DNA of 31,005 bases from a virus. Under the pieces are notes generated by a model. That model had not been told where the DNA came from. It saw only the letters and a list, made by a program, of their open reading frames with translations, and ran no database searches. The DNA is taken from the IMG/VR virus record IMGVR_UViG_3300035670_000912, positions 1 to 31,005 of that record; one strand, written 5' to 3'. The translations under genes and the position numbers were made by a program. This document shows, one piece after another, positions 1 through 7,854 of the stretch; the first letter of the stretch is position 1, and each line of letters begins with the position of its first letter.

Positions 1-128
1 GCGAAGACATCGATGTAGGGCGTGTAAATCTGGATCGCCTCACCAGCCTTCTCGGCCAGCTTGGGGATCAGAGCGGTGAACGCCGTGCATTTGCCGATGC
101 CGCCTTCGATGACGTAGGTGTTAAGCAA
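1..128 (-). CDS. Partial phage protein of unknown function (N-terminal 42 residues)
   Basis: The reading frame opens at a TTG preceded by GGGAGAGACAC, a good ribosome binding site, and runs off the left edge of the window. The visible residues begin LNTYVIEGGIGKCTAFTAL and continue to IQIYTPYIDVF. The VIEGGIGK start faintly recalls the N-terminal glycine loop of GT-B glycosyltransferases such as the heptosyltransferase family, but 42 residues are too few to assign it. It follows the tail fibre and DUF7936-like genes on the same strand, so a late or host-interaction role is possible. A methionine start is absent; TTG is the only initiator near the ribosome binding site. Confidence 0.6.
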   Translation of the reverse strand, partial: MLNTYVIEGGIGKCTAFTALIPKLAEKAGEAIQIYTPYIDVF

Positions 129-139
129 GTGTCTCTCCC

Positions 140-442
140 TTATTGCCACGGCAGGCCGTTGGCTGTTGTCGGATGCTTCTGCGCTTCGATCTGTGCAGCA
201 AGTGTGGCTTCGGTTGCATCCTTGTCAACGCCGTTAGCCCAGACCCATGCAAGCACTTCGGCCTCAGTGACCGACGCATAGGGGATGAAGCCGGGGGCGT
301 CAGGATCAGGCTGGAAGCCGACCGAGCCATAGGCATAAGCACGGTAGTCGCCGTCTGTGGCTGTCACGCGCCAATGAGCGACGGTGATCCCGCCGGTGGC
401 GATGTCATGCTCGCATTGAGCGATGGTCCAAGTTGTGGTCAT
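140..442 (-). CDS. DUF7936-like phage protein downstream of the tail fibre
   Basis: This 100-residue protein begins MTTTWTIAQCEHDIATGGI and contains HWRVTATDGDY, YGSVGFQPDPDAPGF and a C-terminal AAQIEAQKHPTTANGLPW. I recognise this pattern from a widespread small phage protein family (DUF7936), often found near tail fibre genes and of unknown biochemical role. The start was placed at the internal ATG because GGAGGACAGC lies directly before it; an ATG five codons upstream lacks such a site. Eleven bases separate it from the tail fibre stop. It may be a fibre-associated or fibre-assembly protein, which is inference from position only. Confidence 0.75.
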   Translation of the reverse strand: MTTTWTIAQCEHDIATGGITVAHWRVTATDGDYRAYAYGSVGFQPDPDAPGFIPYASVTEAEVLAWVWANGVDKDATEATLAAQIEAQKHPTTANGLPWQ

Positions 443-453
443 GCTGTCCTCCA

Positions 454-2811
454 TCAAGCCATATGCACCAGCTTTTCGCCGGTCAGTTGCTCAAGTAGGC
501 GGATTGCCTTGAGCATGTCCACGTTGATGCGCTTGCCATCGCGCTCTGAGTAGTAAGACCACGCCATCTCCTCCGATGGGCCTTCAGGGATCAGATCGAA
601 GTTATGGGGCGAAAGAGTAGTCACGTTACCCGCCTCATCTCGGACCTTCAACTCGCTGCTGGAGGATACGTCTTCGGCATAAAGCGTGATGCCGTCCGTA
701 ACGTTGCCTGTCGGTGCGGTGCCGTTGACAAGAACAAGGTTGCCCGCAGAGGCTGTGCCAGCCGTTGTCCCGCCGATAAGCAGGTTCCCGCTGCTGTCGA
801 TGCGCACACGCTCCGAACCCGCCGTCTCCACCGTAACAGTGTCAGCAGCAGGGAAGCGGATCGCCGTGTTGGTATCACCGTCGTGGATGATCTTGTCGCC
901 TACATACGCATTGCCAGAAAGGTAAAGGTCTTTGAAGCGGTTAGTTGGGAAGCCAAGGTTGATAGCGTTGTCTCTACCACCAACAGCAGTCATGCTATAC
1001 GGTCCGATGTAATCCGTGCCATCGGTCTGATAAATTAGGCCAACATCAGCGTTACCCATAGTAAGACGCAGGCTAGAGTTACTCCCAATACTCCCCACAA
1101 TGGTGCCGTCTTTAGCAAAGTCTGCAATATCACCATCAGACGTTAAGCGATTTAAGAATAGAGGATCAGTGCCATCTGCAACGAACCATGCTTTACCAGT
1201 TGGTAACAACTGTCCGCCTACAGTAGATGTGCTGCCTGCAGTCTTACCCACAAGCACGTTCCCGCTGCTGTCGATGCGCATACGTTCTGAGCCGCCAGTA
1301 TAATGCAACAAGTTGTTACCAGACGATCCGATGCGCACAGCGGATGTGCTGTTGTTTGAGGTGTCCTTAAAGGCAATAGAAGAGGATGTAACAGCCGTTT
1401 CAAACAAGCCGCTAATACTAAAGCCGCCACTAGCAGTATAGACATGAAGCTTACGGGCGGAGTCAGGACTGCTCGTCCCAATCCCTACGTTCCCGCTGCT
1501 GCCTTCCAAGAAAAAGGCGTTTGGGTCAGTGTCGCTCTCGATGCGGAAGTCAGCATCGTTACCGGCTTCGTTGAACACGGTGCCCGTTGTTGACGTTTCA
1601 AAGCCAACACCCGGAACGCGGAGACATGTGACGCTGCTGTTGCCGAGCGTGATCTCGTTGGTGGCAGTAGCGGCAGAGGCAGCGGCTGTAGCACCGATGA
1701 CGGTGAGGTTGGTGCCCGTGGTGATGGCGCAGCCTGCTCGGAAGCCAAGCGCCGTGTTGTTCATGTCCACGTTGCCGACGGGGTTTTGTGCGCGCAGCGC
1801 GTCGGTGCCAATAGCCACAGACTGATCGCCTTCGACGTTGGCGCAGAGGGCGTTGACGCCCATAGCGGTGTTTAGAGTACCCGTGGTGTTGCAGCGAAGA
1901 GCATCGCAGGCAAATGCGCTGTTAGCACTCGCCGTAGTATTTGAAAGCAACGCACGGAAGCCAAACGCGGTATTAGCGGCACCAGTTGTGTTATCTCGCA
2001 AAGCAGCGCAGCCGGAGGCGGTGTTGTTGCTGCCCGTAGTGTTGCAAAGCAGCGCGTTTACACCAGAGGCTGTGTTGTCAGACCCCGTTTCGTTATCCCG
2101 CATCGCACTAAAGCCGAAGGCAGTATTGTTACACGCAGTAGTGTTTAGCCTCAGGCTACACGCCCCCACAGAAGTGTTCAGCCGACCCGTCGTCGTACAC
2201 AGCGCAGCCTGAAAACCTACGGCTACGTTGTTCATGTCAGCATTGCCGACCGGGTTTTGGTTGCGGAGGGCGCTTTGACCAATCGCTACACTTTGATCGC
2301 CCTCTTGGTTTTCACGAAGGGCTTCACGGCCAATAGCTACGTTAAATGCCCCCGTGGTGTTTGCAACAGCCGCAGACCGCCCAACCGCAGTATTATAGCA
2401 ACCCGTCGTGTTTGAGCAAAGTGCTACGTTTCCAACCGCTACGTTTTCTTCGCCGGTTGTGTTACACAGCATCGCCTGATTACCAACTGCCGTGTTTATG
2501 CTGCCCGTCGTATTTAACCGGAGAGCGCAGGCTCCGATGGCGGTGCTGTTGCATCCCGTCGTAGTACACAGCGCAGCCTGATAGCCCACGGCCACGTTGT
2601 TCGTGCCAACAGGATAGTTCCCGTCCAGCTTGATCGTGCCGTTGACGTTGAGGCTGGTGGCCGCAGTGCTTGCGCCGATGCTCACGCCGTCGATGGTGCC
2701 GCCGTCCACGTTGATCGAGGAGATCGCGGCAGCGCCGTCCACCTTGTCGATGGCGTCGTTGATCTTCGTGCGAACAGAGGCGGCGCTCTCGCCGTTGGCA
2801 AAGGTGGGCAT
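454..2811 (-). CDS. Tail fibre / receptor-binding protein with tandem 17-residue repeats
   Basis: A 785-residue, Gly/Asn/Thr/Ser-rich protein expected to form the trimeric side or terminal fibre. Residues 1-70 form a short N-terminal region. About residues 70-385 are imperfect 17-residue repeats of the form NTAxGxxALxxNTTGxx, the kind of repeat found in phage fibres and trimeric adhesin heads. Residues about 430-740 contain the fibre motifs GNVGIGTSSP, ERMRIDSSGNVLVG and ERVRIDSSGNLLIGG. The C-terminus carries EEMAWSYYSERDGKRINVDM and a short helix. I see no S74 intramolecular chaperone domain. The start has GGAGTGACCG ahead of it. The repeat block is rich in cysteine (LLCNTTG, ALCSNTTG), unusual for a fibre. 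Its third codon positions look less GC-biased than in neighbouring genes, which could mark exchange. Two small genes, upstream and downstream, may assist assembly. Confidence 0.88.
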   Translation of the reverse strand: MPTFANGESAASVRTKINDAIDKVDGAAAISSINVDGGTIDGVSIGASTAATSLNVNGTIKLDGNYPVGTNNVAVGYQAALCTTTGCNSTAIGACALRLNTTGSINTAVGNQAMLCNTTGEENVAVGNVALCSNTTGCYNTAVGRSAAVANTTGAFNVAIGREALRENQEGDQSVAIGQSALRNQNPVGNADMNNVAVGFQAALCTTTGRLNTSVGACSLRLNTTACNNTAFGFSAMRDNETGSDNTASGVNALLCNTTGSNNTASGCAALRDNTTGAANTAFGFRALLSNTTASANSAFACDALRCNTTGTLNTAMGVNALCANVEGDQSVAIGTDALRAQNPVGNVDMNNTALGFRAGCAITTGTNLTVIGATAAASAATATNEITLGNSSVTCLRVPGVGFETSTTGTVFNEAGNDADFRIESDTDPNAFFLEGSSGNVGIGTSSPDSARKLHVYTASGGFSISGLFETAVTSSSIAFKDTSNNSTSAVRIGSSGNNLLHYTGGSERMRIDSSGNVLVGKTAGSTSTVGGQLLPTGKAWFVADGTDPLFLNRLTSDGDIADFAKDGTIVGSIGSNSSLRLTMGNADVGLIYQTDGTDYIGPYSMTAVGGRDNAINLGFPTNRFKDLYLSGNAYVGDKIIHDGDTNTAIRFPAADTVTVETAGSERVRIDSSGNLLIGGTTAGTASAGNLVLVNGTAPTGNVTDGITLYAEDVSSSSELKVRDEAGNVTTLSPHNFDLIPEGPSEEMAWSYYSERDGKRINVDMLKAIRLLEQLTGEKLVHMA
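1690..2600 (-). repeat. Tandem 51-bp (17-residue) repeats in the tail fibre gene
   Basis: The coding region contains about 15-18 tandem imperfect units, consensus NTAxGxxALxxNTTGxx. A higher-order duplication is also visible: the block starting EGDQSVAIG and leading into NPVGN occurs twice, and AALCTTTG followed by an ACxLRLNTT unit also occurs twice. Units have diverged strongly at synonymous positions, so the array is old or has been reshuffled rather than freshly expanded. Edges are approximate. Confidence 0.8.
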
Positions 2812-2827
2812 CGGTCACTCCATGATG

Positions 2828-2856
2828 AAAAGGTAGGCGGGAGCCGAAGCCCCCGC
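2828..2856 (-). terminator. Possible intrinsic terminator between tail protein gene and tail fibre
   Basis: Directly after the stop codon of the upstream gene the minus strand reads GCGGGGGC, loop TTCG, GCTCCCGC, an 8-bp stem with one G-U pair closed by a stable tetraloop. A TTTT run follows five bases after the stem. The U-tract is short and offset, so termination may be partial, which would suit reduced readthrough into the tail fibre gene. Confidence 0.5.
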
Positions 2857-3294
2857 TCACGAGATCTGGATCACGCCGTTTACCGCCGAGAAGTCGAGCG
2901 TGAAGCTGTCGCCGTCGTTCAGCGTCAGGCTCAGGCCGTAGTCGTAGTAGCCGATCAGCGGATCAGCCGGCGAGGTCACGGTGTCGTCGTAGAGGTAGAC
3001 ATAGCGGAACGGGCCGACATCGCCGCCGCTGGCCGAGAGCGTGATGTCCGCCAGCACCAGCTTGTAGGTGCCGCCGCTCTGCGTCGAGGAGGTCGTCGTC
3101 ACGTTGCGGCTTGAGCAGTTGGTGTAGCTGACCTCGGTCACGTTCGCGAGGACGCCATTGCCGTCGGCGGTCGGGTTGCTGGACTCCGAGCCGGGCGCCG
3201 TGTTGCTGAGAGCGACGACGATCTGATCGCTTTCGAGGTCCATGTTGTGAACAGCGTTCAGAACGAAGTCGTTCACCTTGTTGAAAGTAGCCAT
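2857..3294 (-). CDS. Putative virion/tail-associated structural protein
   Basis: A 145-residue beta-rich protein starting MATFNKVNDFVLNAVHNMDL. It includes DQIVVALSNTAPG, SYTNCSSRNVTTTSSTQSGG and GPFRYVYLYDD. Proteins with this layout are common in phages and usually lie between tail tip and fibre genes; I know no experimentally fixed function. The ATG is preceded by GGAGACCATCG. A hairpin with a TTCG loop immediately follows the stop. It is probably a minor structural or fibre-attachment component, judged from position and composition only. Confidence 0.7.
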   Translation of the reverse strand: MATFNKVNDFVLNAVHNMDLESDQIVVALSNTAPGSESSNPTADGNGVLANVTEVSYTNCSSRNVTTTSSTQSGGTYKLVLADITLSASGGDVGPFRYVYLYDDTVTSPADPLIGYYDYGLSLTLNDGDSFTLDFSAVNGVIQIS

Positions 3295-3343
3295 CGATGG
3301 TCTCCTAGTTGTGAGGTGCGCGCGCGCGGCAGTCTACACGATT

Positions 3344-3712
3344 TTACATTGGCGGGATAGGCCACGCAGGATCACGGGGGTCGGTGGTGTTCGCAGGCAG
3401 ATCACGCAGCGCCTGCCGGTAGGAGGCCCATGCGGCGCGGTCTACGGGCGCGTCTGGGGCTTGCGTCCAGTCGCAGGCGGATAGGCGACGATTGCGCTCC
3501 CGACGCAATTCCGGCCACGTCTCGGCGATCTCGGTCGCGTCGATTTCGGATTGCGTGAACGAGACGACTTGACCATCGACATAGCGCGAGAAGCGGTCGT
3601 GATTGCCTTCCGCCCAATGCCCGCCTTCCGGGATCATCAGCGGATCAAGATCGCCGGATGTCGTGAAGGTTCCTGACCATGAGCCATCCGCGTGATAGAT
3701 GGTGAACTGCAT
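3344..3712 (-). CDS. Tail fibre assembly chaperone-like protein (Phage_tail_APC type)
   Basis: This 122-residue protein has a short beta-rich N-terminus (MQFTIYHADGSWSGTF). Its C-terminal half matches the phage tail assembly chaperone pattern: RRERNRRLSACDWTQAPDAP, then DRAAWASYRQALRDLPANT and WPIPPM. The RNxxLxxxDWTxxxD and WxxYRQALRDLP motifs are the family signature (Phage_tail_APC, DUF4376-like). Such proteins help fold or attach tail fibres. It starts two bases after the J-like gene stop, so it is probably translated with it. The family match is strong; which virion protein it chaperones is not shown. Confidence 0.8.
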   Translation of the reverse strand: MQFTIYHADGSWSGTFTTSGDLDPLMIPEGGHWAEGNHDRFSRYVDGQVVSFTQSEIDATEIAETWPELRRERNRRLSACDWTQAPDAPVDRAAWASYRQALRDLPANTTDPRDPAWPIPPM

Positions 3713-3713
3713 A

Positions 3714-6700
3714 TCAAGCCTCCATCACTAGCGCGGCAACGACGCCTTGGACGGTGGCAGTGCCGCCGCTTGAGCCACGATGAGTGACGTTGAACCCGAC
3801 CGTCCCCGATGTGCTGGTTGTCGTGCCGGTGGAAACATAGGTCTGCGGCTCTTCGATGCCAGAAGCGCCTTCCAGCAGCCAGCCCTCGTTCGATGTGGTA
3901 TAGTCTAGCGTAACGCTTGTCCCTGTTGCCGCGACTTCGACATAAGGGCTATCCGCGCTCGAATAGCCTGCAAGCTGCATGATGACCATCAGTTTCGTGC
4001 CGCTTTTCACGCCGCTGAAAGAGACGGTGTAAGTGGCCGTTGCGTCCTTGCTAATGTTGGCGCTGATCGAGGTCGAGTTCGCCACCGCAAGACCCGGCAA
4101 GCGATCCGCCGAGATTGTGCCAGCCGTGATGTCAGTCGCGTTCAGCGTTCCCCGGATCGTCGCGTTCTGGAACTCTGCCGTGCCCGTGTCGCGCGTGATC
4201 TTCCAGCCAGATGTGCCAGCAACGTAGTTGTCAGACTGAATTGTGCCGCTGATCTTCGCGCTTGTGATGGCAGCATTCTGAATCTTCGCATTAGAGATAA
4301 GAGCATCGCCGATCTGCGCGACCTGCGTGATGATCCCGCTCGTTGCAAGCAGACCGCCAGTGATCGTGTTCGCCACAATCTTGTCGCCGGTGATGGTGCT
4401 ACCTGCGATGTTAGTGGCGGTGATTGTGTTGGACGCGATCTGCGTTGCGGTAATCGTGCCGGAAACGATGTTGCTCGCGGTCAGAGTGTTCGCTGCGATC
4501 TTGTCGCCGGTGATCGTCCCTGCCGCAATGTCGCCGGCTACGATGGCACCAGCCGCGATGTTGCCGGCCTGCACCGCTCCTGCCGCGATCTTGCCTGCGA
4601 TCACAGCCCCTGCGTTGATCTTGGCTGAGGTGACCGCATTAGAGGAAATCTTCGTCTCGGTGATGGCGCTCGTTGCGATCTTGGCCTCTGTCGCAGCGCC
4701 AGTAGCCAGCTTTGCCTCTTCGACCGCCGCGTTGGCGATCTTCGTGGTCGTCACAGCATTGGCCGCGATCTGCGCTTCGCTGATGGTGCCCGTCAGATCA
4801 ACAGTCGGAACAGCCGCAGTCCATGCCGAGCCGGTCCAGCGATACAACTTGTTGTCGGTCGTCAGGAAGACCAGTCGCCCTTGAAAGTTGCCCGTCATGG
4901 GCAGGCTCGCCACGATCTCAGGCGCCGAAAGGCCGGCGTCCTGAAACAGCCCCTTGATGCCGTTCTCGAAGTCCTCGTCGCTGATGTAGACCGCGTTGGT
5001 CGTGACCTCGATCCAGCTAGACCAGTCCGAGGGCCGATCCATCACATAGCGCCCTCGCACCTCGTAGACTGTCGAAGGCAGGATGCCGTCCGAGACGACC
5101 GCAAAGCCCTCTCGCGCGCTGAAGACGCCATAGAAGATCACCGCCGCGCTGACCTTGAGCCGGATCTCGATCTGCACAAACTCTGCATCGAGCGCAGAGG
5201 TGCCCGTCCACGCAACACTGATCGCCGGGCGTCGATCCAGCCCAAGCCCGTCCTTGAGCGTCAGAGCCGTTGCCGTGAAGCCCTCGACGAGCTGCGCTGC
5301 GGGCGCCGTCAGACCTGTATCGCTAGCAGGCGTTGCCGGGTCTTGGCCCGAGGTCCAGTTGTAGTCCGCGCTGTCGCGCTCGCGGACGTAGACCTCCTGC
5401 AAGAGCGACATCGGGCGATCAACGAGTTCGATCACCTCGAACAACTTCGTCGTGTAGCCGTTGCGGGCCGATGTCCAGGAGATCGTGTCGAGCGGCTCGA
5501 GGATGGCGGCAGATGGCGGCAAGACGATGCGGTGAGTGCGGAAGCGCCGGTTGTCCTCGATGTAGCCGTTCATCAACTGCTCGACCTGCTGGATGTAAGG
5601 GCAAGCCGGAAAGGTCATCTCGATCGGCAGGCGACGCCCGCCGTCTTCTGTCTCCCACGTCGCGTTGTAGATCGGCGGCGCCTCGCGCGGGTTGTAGAGG
5701 CTGACCGGCTCGGGATAGGTGCCGGTGATCGCGTTGTAGGTCTGCTCGAGGCCGGGGAACGGCAAGAACTCCTGCGGGTCGGTGATGACGATGAGGTCGT
5801 CCGTGATGCTGAGAACCGACGCGGCAGGAGCGCCGACGCGAATGCGGAAGATCCCGCCATACTCACTGACTTGGCCGTGGCAGACCTTGAGCAACTCGTC
5901 GATCACATCAGAAGGCGATGCGCTGACATCCACCTCGAAGCCGGCGCGGTAGGTCTTGCGGCTGCCGATCAGAACATCGCAGGCGTTCATCGCCGCGGCC
6001 CAGTTGCTGTAGGGCAGATCGTCCGCGGTCATCTCGCCGCCGTAGATCGAGCCATCAGGCAGTTCGATCCCGCGCATGATGTTGTAGATCATCACCGCCG
6101 GGTTGTCGCTGAACGCCCATGTCGATTGGTCGTTGAACCGCTGCGAGCCTGATCCGCCTGCGGTAGTGTCTGCCCGAGGATCGTAGAGCGGAATGCCCGT
6201 GATCTCAAAACGCACGCTCGGGAGGTTGTTGAACAGTTCGCGGTTGTAGAGGAACGTCATCACCGCATAGGCCGTGTCCGTCCCGATCGCCGTCGAGGTC
6301 CAAGGGCGATCCGGGTGCGAGGCATACTTGGCGACGAGCATAGCATCGGCTGCCGTCTGCGTGCCGTCGTAGAACTTGACCCACGCATGATCGGTCGCGC
6401 TGACCCGGAACTTCAGCAGCGGGTCGCCGTAGTCAGGATCTGCCGTCGTGTCGAGCGCGGAATAGTCGTCGTTGACGATCACGCGACTGAGAGCCACGCC
6501 GGGGAAGTCGCTGATCTGGATGATGTAGTTGAGATAGGCGTTCGGCGTCTCGCCCGATGCGCCGTGGCTGTAGGGAGGTGCGACAAGATGCCCCGCCGTC
6601 GCGTAGGTGCCGATGATGAACTTCTGCGCGGTCGTCCCGCCGGTCGTCGTGACATCGGTCTGGATGCCGGTCTGCCGGATCTTCGGTTTCGGAGCAAGCG

Positions 6701-6860
6701 CACGAGCCAGTAGGGACAGGCCGACCGATAGCGCAGCGTTGACGATGAAGCTGTTGAACACCGACGCAGCCGCGAAGGCAGAGACCGCCGCATAGGCGCC
6801 AGAGATCGCCGTGCCGATCGCCGTGAATGTTGCCGCGATTGCTGCTGCGACCTGTGGCAT
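3714..6860 (-). CDS. Tail tip attachment / host specificity protein (J-like, GTA gp15-like)
   Basis: At 1048 residues this is the largest gene here and lies directly after the tail peptidase gene, where lambda J and GTA gp15 lie. Residues 1-75 are hydrophobic and alanine-rich (AIGTAISGAYAAVSAFAAA, ALSVGLSLLARALAPKPK). The typical hub sequence follows: TTGGTTAQKFIIGTYATAG, ALSRVIVNDDYSALD and FNNLPSVRFEITGIPLYDPR. Residues about 250-520 contain the baseplate hub-like core (AVMIYNIMRGIELPDGSIYG, VSEYGGIFRIRVG). A fibronectin-like segment lies near 545-640. A 10-residue repeat array covers about 690-840, followed by a beta-rich C-terminal tip. Start and upstream stop share one base (TAATG), so translation is coupled. 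It should form the central tail spike contacting the cell; the repeat and tip are the likely host-specific parts. Confidence 0.9.
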   Translation of the reverse strand: MPQVAAAIAATFTAIGTAISGAYAAVSAFAAASVFNSFIVNAALSVGLSLLARALAPKPKIRQTGIQTDVTTTGGTTAQKFIIGTYATAGHLVAPPYSHGASGETPNAYLNYIIQISDFPGVALSRVIVNDDYSALDTTADPDYGDPLLKFRVSATDHAWVKFYDGTQTAADAMLVAKYASHPDRPWTSTAIGTDTAYAVMTFLYNRELFNNLPSVRFEITGIPLYDPRADTTAGGSGSQRFNDQSTWAFSDNPAVMIYNIMRGIELPDGSIYGGEMTADDLPYSNWAAAMNACDVLIGSRKTYRAGFEVDVSASPSDVIDELLKVCHGQVSEYGGIFRIRVGAPAASVLSITDDLIVITDPQEFLPFPGLEQTYNAITGTYPEPVSLYNPREAPPIYNATWETEDGGRRLPIEMTFPACPYIQQVEQLMNGYIEDNRRFRTHRIVLPPSAAILEPLDTISWTSARNGYTTKLFEVIELVDRPMSLLQEVYVRERDSADYNWTSGQDPATPASDTGLTAPAAQLVEGFTATALTLKDGLGLDRRPAISVAWTGTSALDAEFVQIEIRLKVSAAVIFYGVFSAREGFAVVSDGILPSTVYEVRGRYVMDRPSDWSSWIEVTTNAVYISDEDFENGIKGLFQDAGLSAPEIVASLPMTGNFQGRLVFLTTDNKLYRWTGSAWTAAVPTVDLTGTISEAQIAANAVTTTKIANAAVEEAKLATGAATEAKIATSAITETKISSNAVTSAKINAGAVIAGKIAAGAVQAGNIAAGAIVAGDIAAGTITGDKIAANTLTASNIVSGTITATQIASNTITATNIAGSTITGDKIVANTITGGLLATSGIITQVAQIGDALISNAKIQNAAITSAKISGTIQSDNYVAGTSGWKITRDTGTAEFQNATIRGTLNATDITAGTISADRLPGLAVANSTSISANISKDATATYTVSFSGVKSGTKLMVIMQLAGYSSADSPYVEVAATGTSVTLDYTTSNEGWLLEGASGIEEPQTYVSTGTTTSTSGTVGFNVTHRGSSGGTATVQGVVAALVMEA
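4300..4795 (-). repeat. 30-bp (10-residue) tandem repeats in the J-like gene
   Basis: About 15 successive units follow a period of ten residues: AGAVQAGNIA, AGAIVAGDIA, AGTITGDKIA, ANTLTASNIV, SGTITATQIA and related forms. At DNA level the units are imperfect 30-bp repeats built around GCGATCTTG-like segments. The pattern predicts an extended, regularly turning stalk before the C-terminal tip and is a natural site for unequal recombination. Limits are approximate. Confidence 0.85.
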
Positions 6861-7240
6861 TAGCGCACCTCAAAGGCCCTGTCGGCCTGCTCAAGCATCA
6901 CGACCCCGAAGCCCGTCTCGCGCAACACAAAAACATGCTCGCCCGCAACGATGCCCAGAGCCTCTCCAATGACCGCCAGATCGCCGATCTGCGCGAAGGC
7001 AGGATGGATCTCGGGGAAGTGAGCAGCCACCATTGCGACGTGATCCTCGTAGCCCTGAGCCGCGATCAGCTTCTGGCCCGCCTTCATCGTCTTGTAGCGG
7101 CCGCGGTATTCCTTGGCGAGATCCCGGCCCGTCGAGACCTTGACCCACTCCGCAGCGCAGAGGGCGCAGTCCCACTCGCCAGGCTTGAACGCGCGCGACT
7201 GGTTTTCCGAGATGAACGCTTGCAGCAGCCCCGGCTTCAT
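6860..7240 (-). CDS. DUF6950-like, probable NlpC/P60-type tail peptidase
   Basis: A 126-residue protein starting MKPGLLQAFISENQSRAFKP. It contains EWDCALCAAEWVKVSTG, YRGRYKTMKAGQKLI, a histidine-bearing middle (EDHVAMVAAHFPEIHPAF) and GDLAVIGEALGIVAGEHVFV. A WDC start, a central His and a GDL strand match the truncated NlpC/P60-like DUF6950 family, which occupies the place of GTA gp14 and lambda K. The cysteine after WD would be the nucleophile, cutting peptidoglycan during DNA entry. The start was chosen because its ATG overlaps the upstream stop as ATGA. The longer in-frame alternative extends into the upstream gene and is unlikely. Confidence 0.75.
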   Translation of the reverse strand: MKPGLLQAFISENQSRAFKPGEWDCALCAAEWVKVSTGRDLAKEYRGRYKTMKAGQKLIAAQGYEDHVAMVAAHFPEIHPAFAQIGDLAVIGEALGIVAGEHVFVLRETGFGVVMLEQADRAFEVR

Positions 7241-7851
7241 TCCTGCGGCACCTCCATGCCCTCGCGCTTCTCGCCCCACCAGACGCCGACCTGGCCGCTG
7301 ATGTCCGCATAGGCGCGAAAGGTATCTGTTGCCGACCTCTCGCGCATCGCCGCATCGGAGCGATAGAGCGCCAGCGGCTTCGTCAGCGCCCTGGCCGCAC
7401 TCGCGACCGAGATCACCGCCCTGCTATCCTCGCCGCTCGTCAGCTTCACGCCGTTGACCCAGCCCTTCATCACCCGATAGGGCGTGCCGACGAGCGAGCC
7501 TGTGGAGAGGCTGAACAGCGCGCGGTGCATCTCGACCGCGGCAAGGCGCGCATCATAGGTCCGCAGCAGTTCCTCGACCTGCGGGCTGATCCCGCTCATC
7601 GTGATCTGGTGGATGCGGACAGTTAGCCCGACGCCTGCGGTGATCGGCTCGATGTCGAGCAGGCTTCCTGCCCCGTAGTAGGTCCGCGATGTGCCGATCG
7701 TGAAGTTCTGGTGGTCGTCGCCGTTCCAGATCCCGATCGTCTCGGCAGCACCTGTGGATCGGTTGCGAGCCGTGAACCAGACAAGATGCCGCGCCACGAT
7801 CCCGTCGAGCGCATCGATGTAGGTTTGCGTGGAGCCGTCGTAAACGCGCAC
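7237..7851 (-). CDS. Tail hub/tip assembly protein (position of GTA gp13, lambda L)
   Basis: A 204-residue protein starting at GTG with AGGTGATCC just upstream. Visible segments are YIDALDGIVARHLVWFTARN, GIWNGDDHQNFTIG, GLTVRIHQITMSGISPQVEE and LLRTYDARLAAVEMHRALF. The GxTVRIxxIxxSGIS and YDARLAxVEIHR blocks are typical of a phage tail tip protein family related in position to DUF2163/GTA gp13. It lies between the distal tail protein and the peptidase, three bases after the preceding stop. It probably forms part of the hub ring linking tube and central spike. The homology is from pattern memory and the exact family name is uncertain. Confidence 0.65.
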   Translation of the reverse strand: MRVYDGSTQTYIDALDGIVARHLVWFTARNRSTGAAETIGIWNGDDHQNFTIGTSRTYYGAGSLLDIEPITAGVGLTVRIHQITMSGISPQVEELLRTYDARLAAVEMHRALFSLSTGSLVGTPYRVMKGWVNGVKLTSGEDSRAVISVASAARALTKPLALYRSDAAMRERSATDTFRAYADISGQVGVWWGEKREGMEVPQE

Positions 7852-7854
7852 GGA

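Noticed and set aside
3316-3330. Alternating GC run (GCGCGCGCGC) suggesting a Z-DNA-like or regulatory site
   Set aside because: Short, and a similar run occurs inside a coding region near 22829; nothing ties it to function.
4881-6152. Plus-strand open frame of 423 codons opposite the J-like gene
   Set aside because: Antisense shadow with arginine- and valine-rich low-information sequence and no ribosome binding site.
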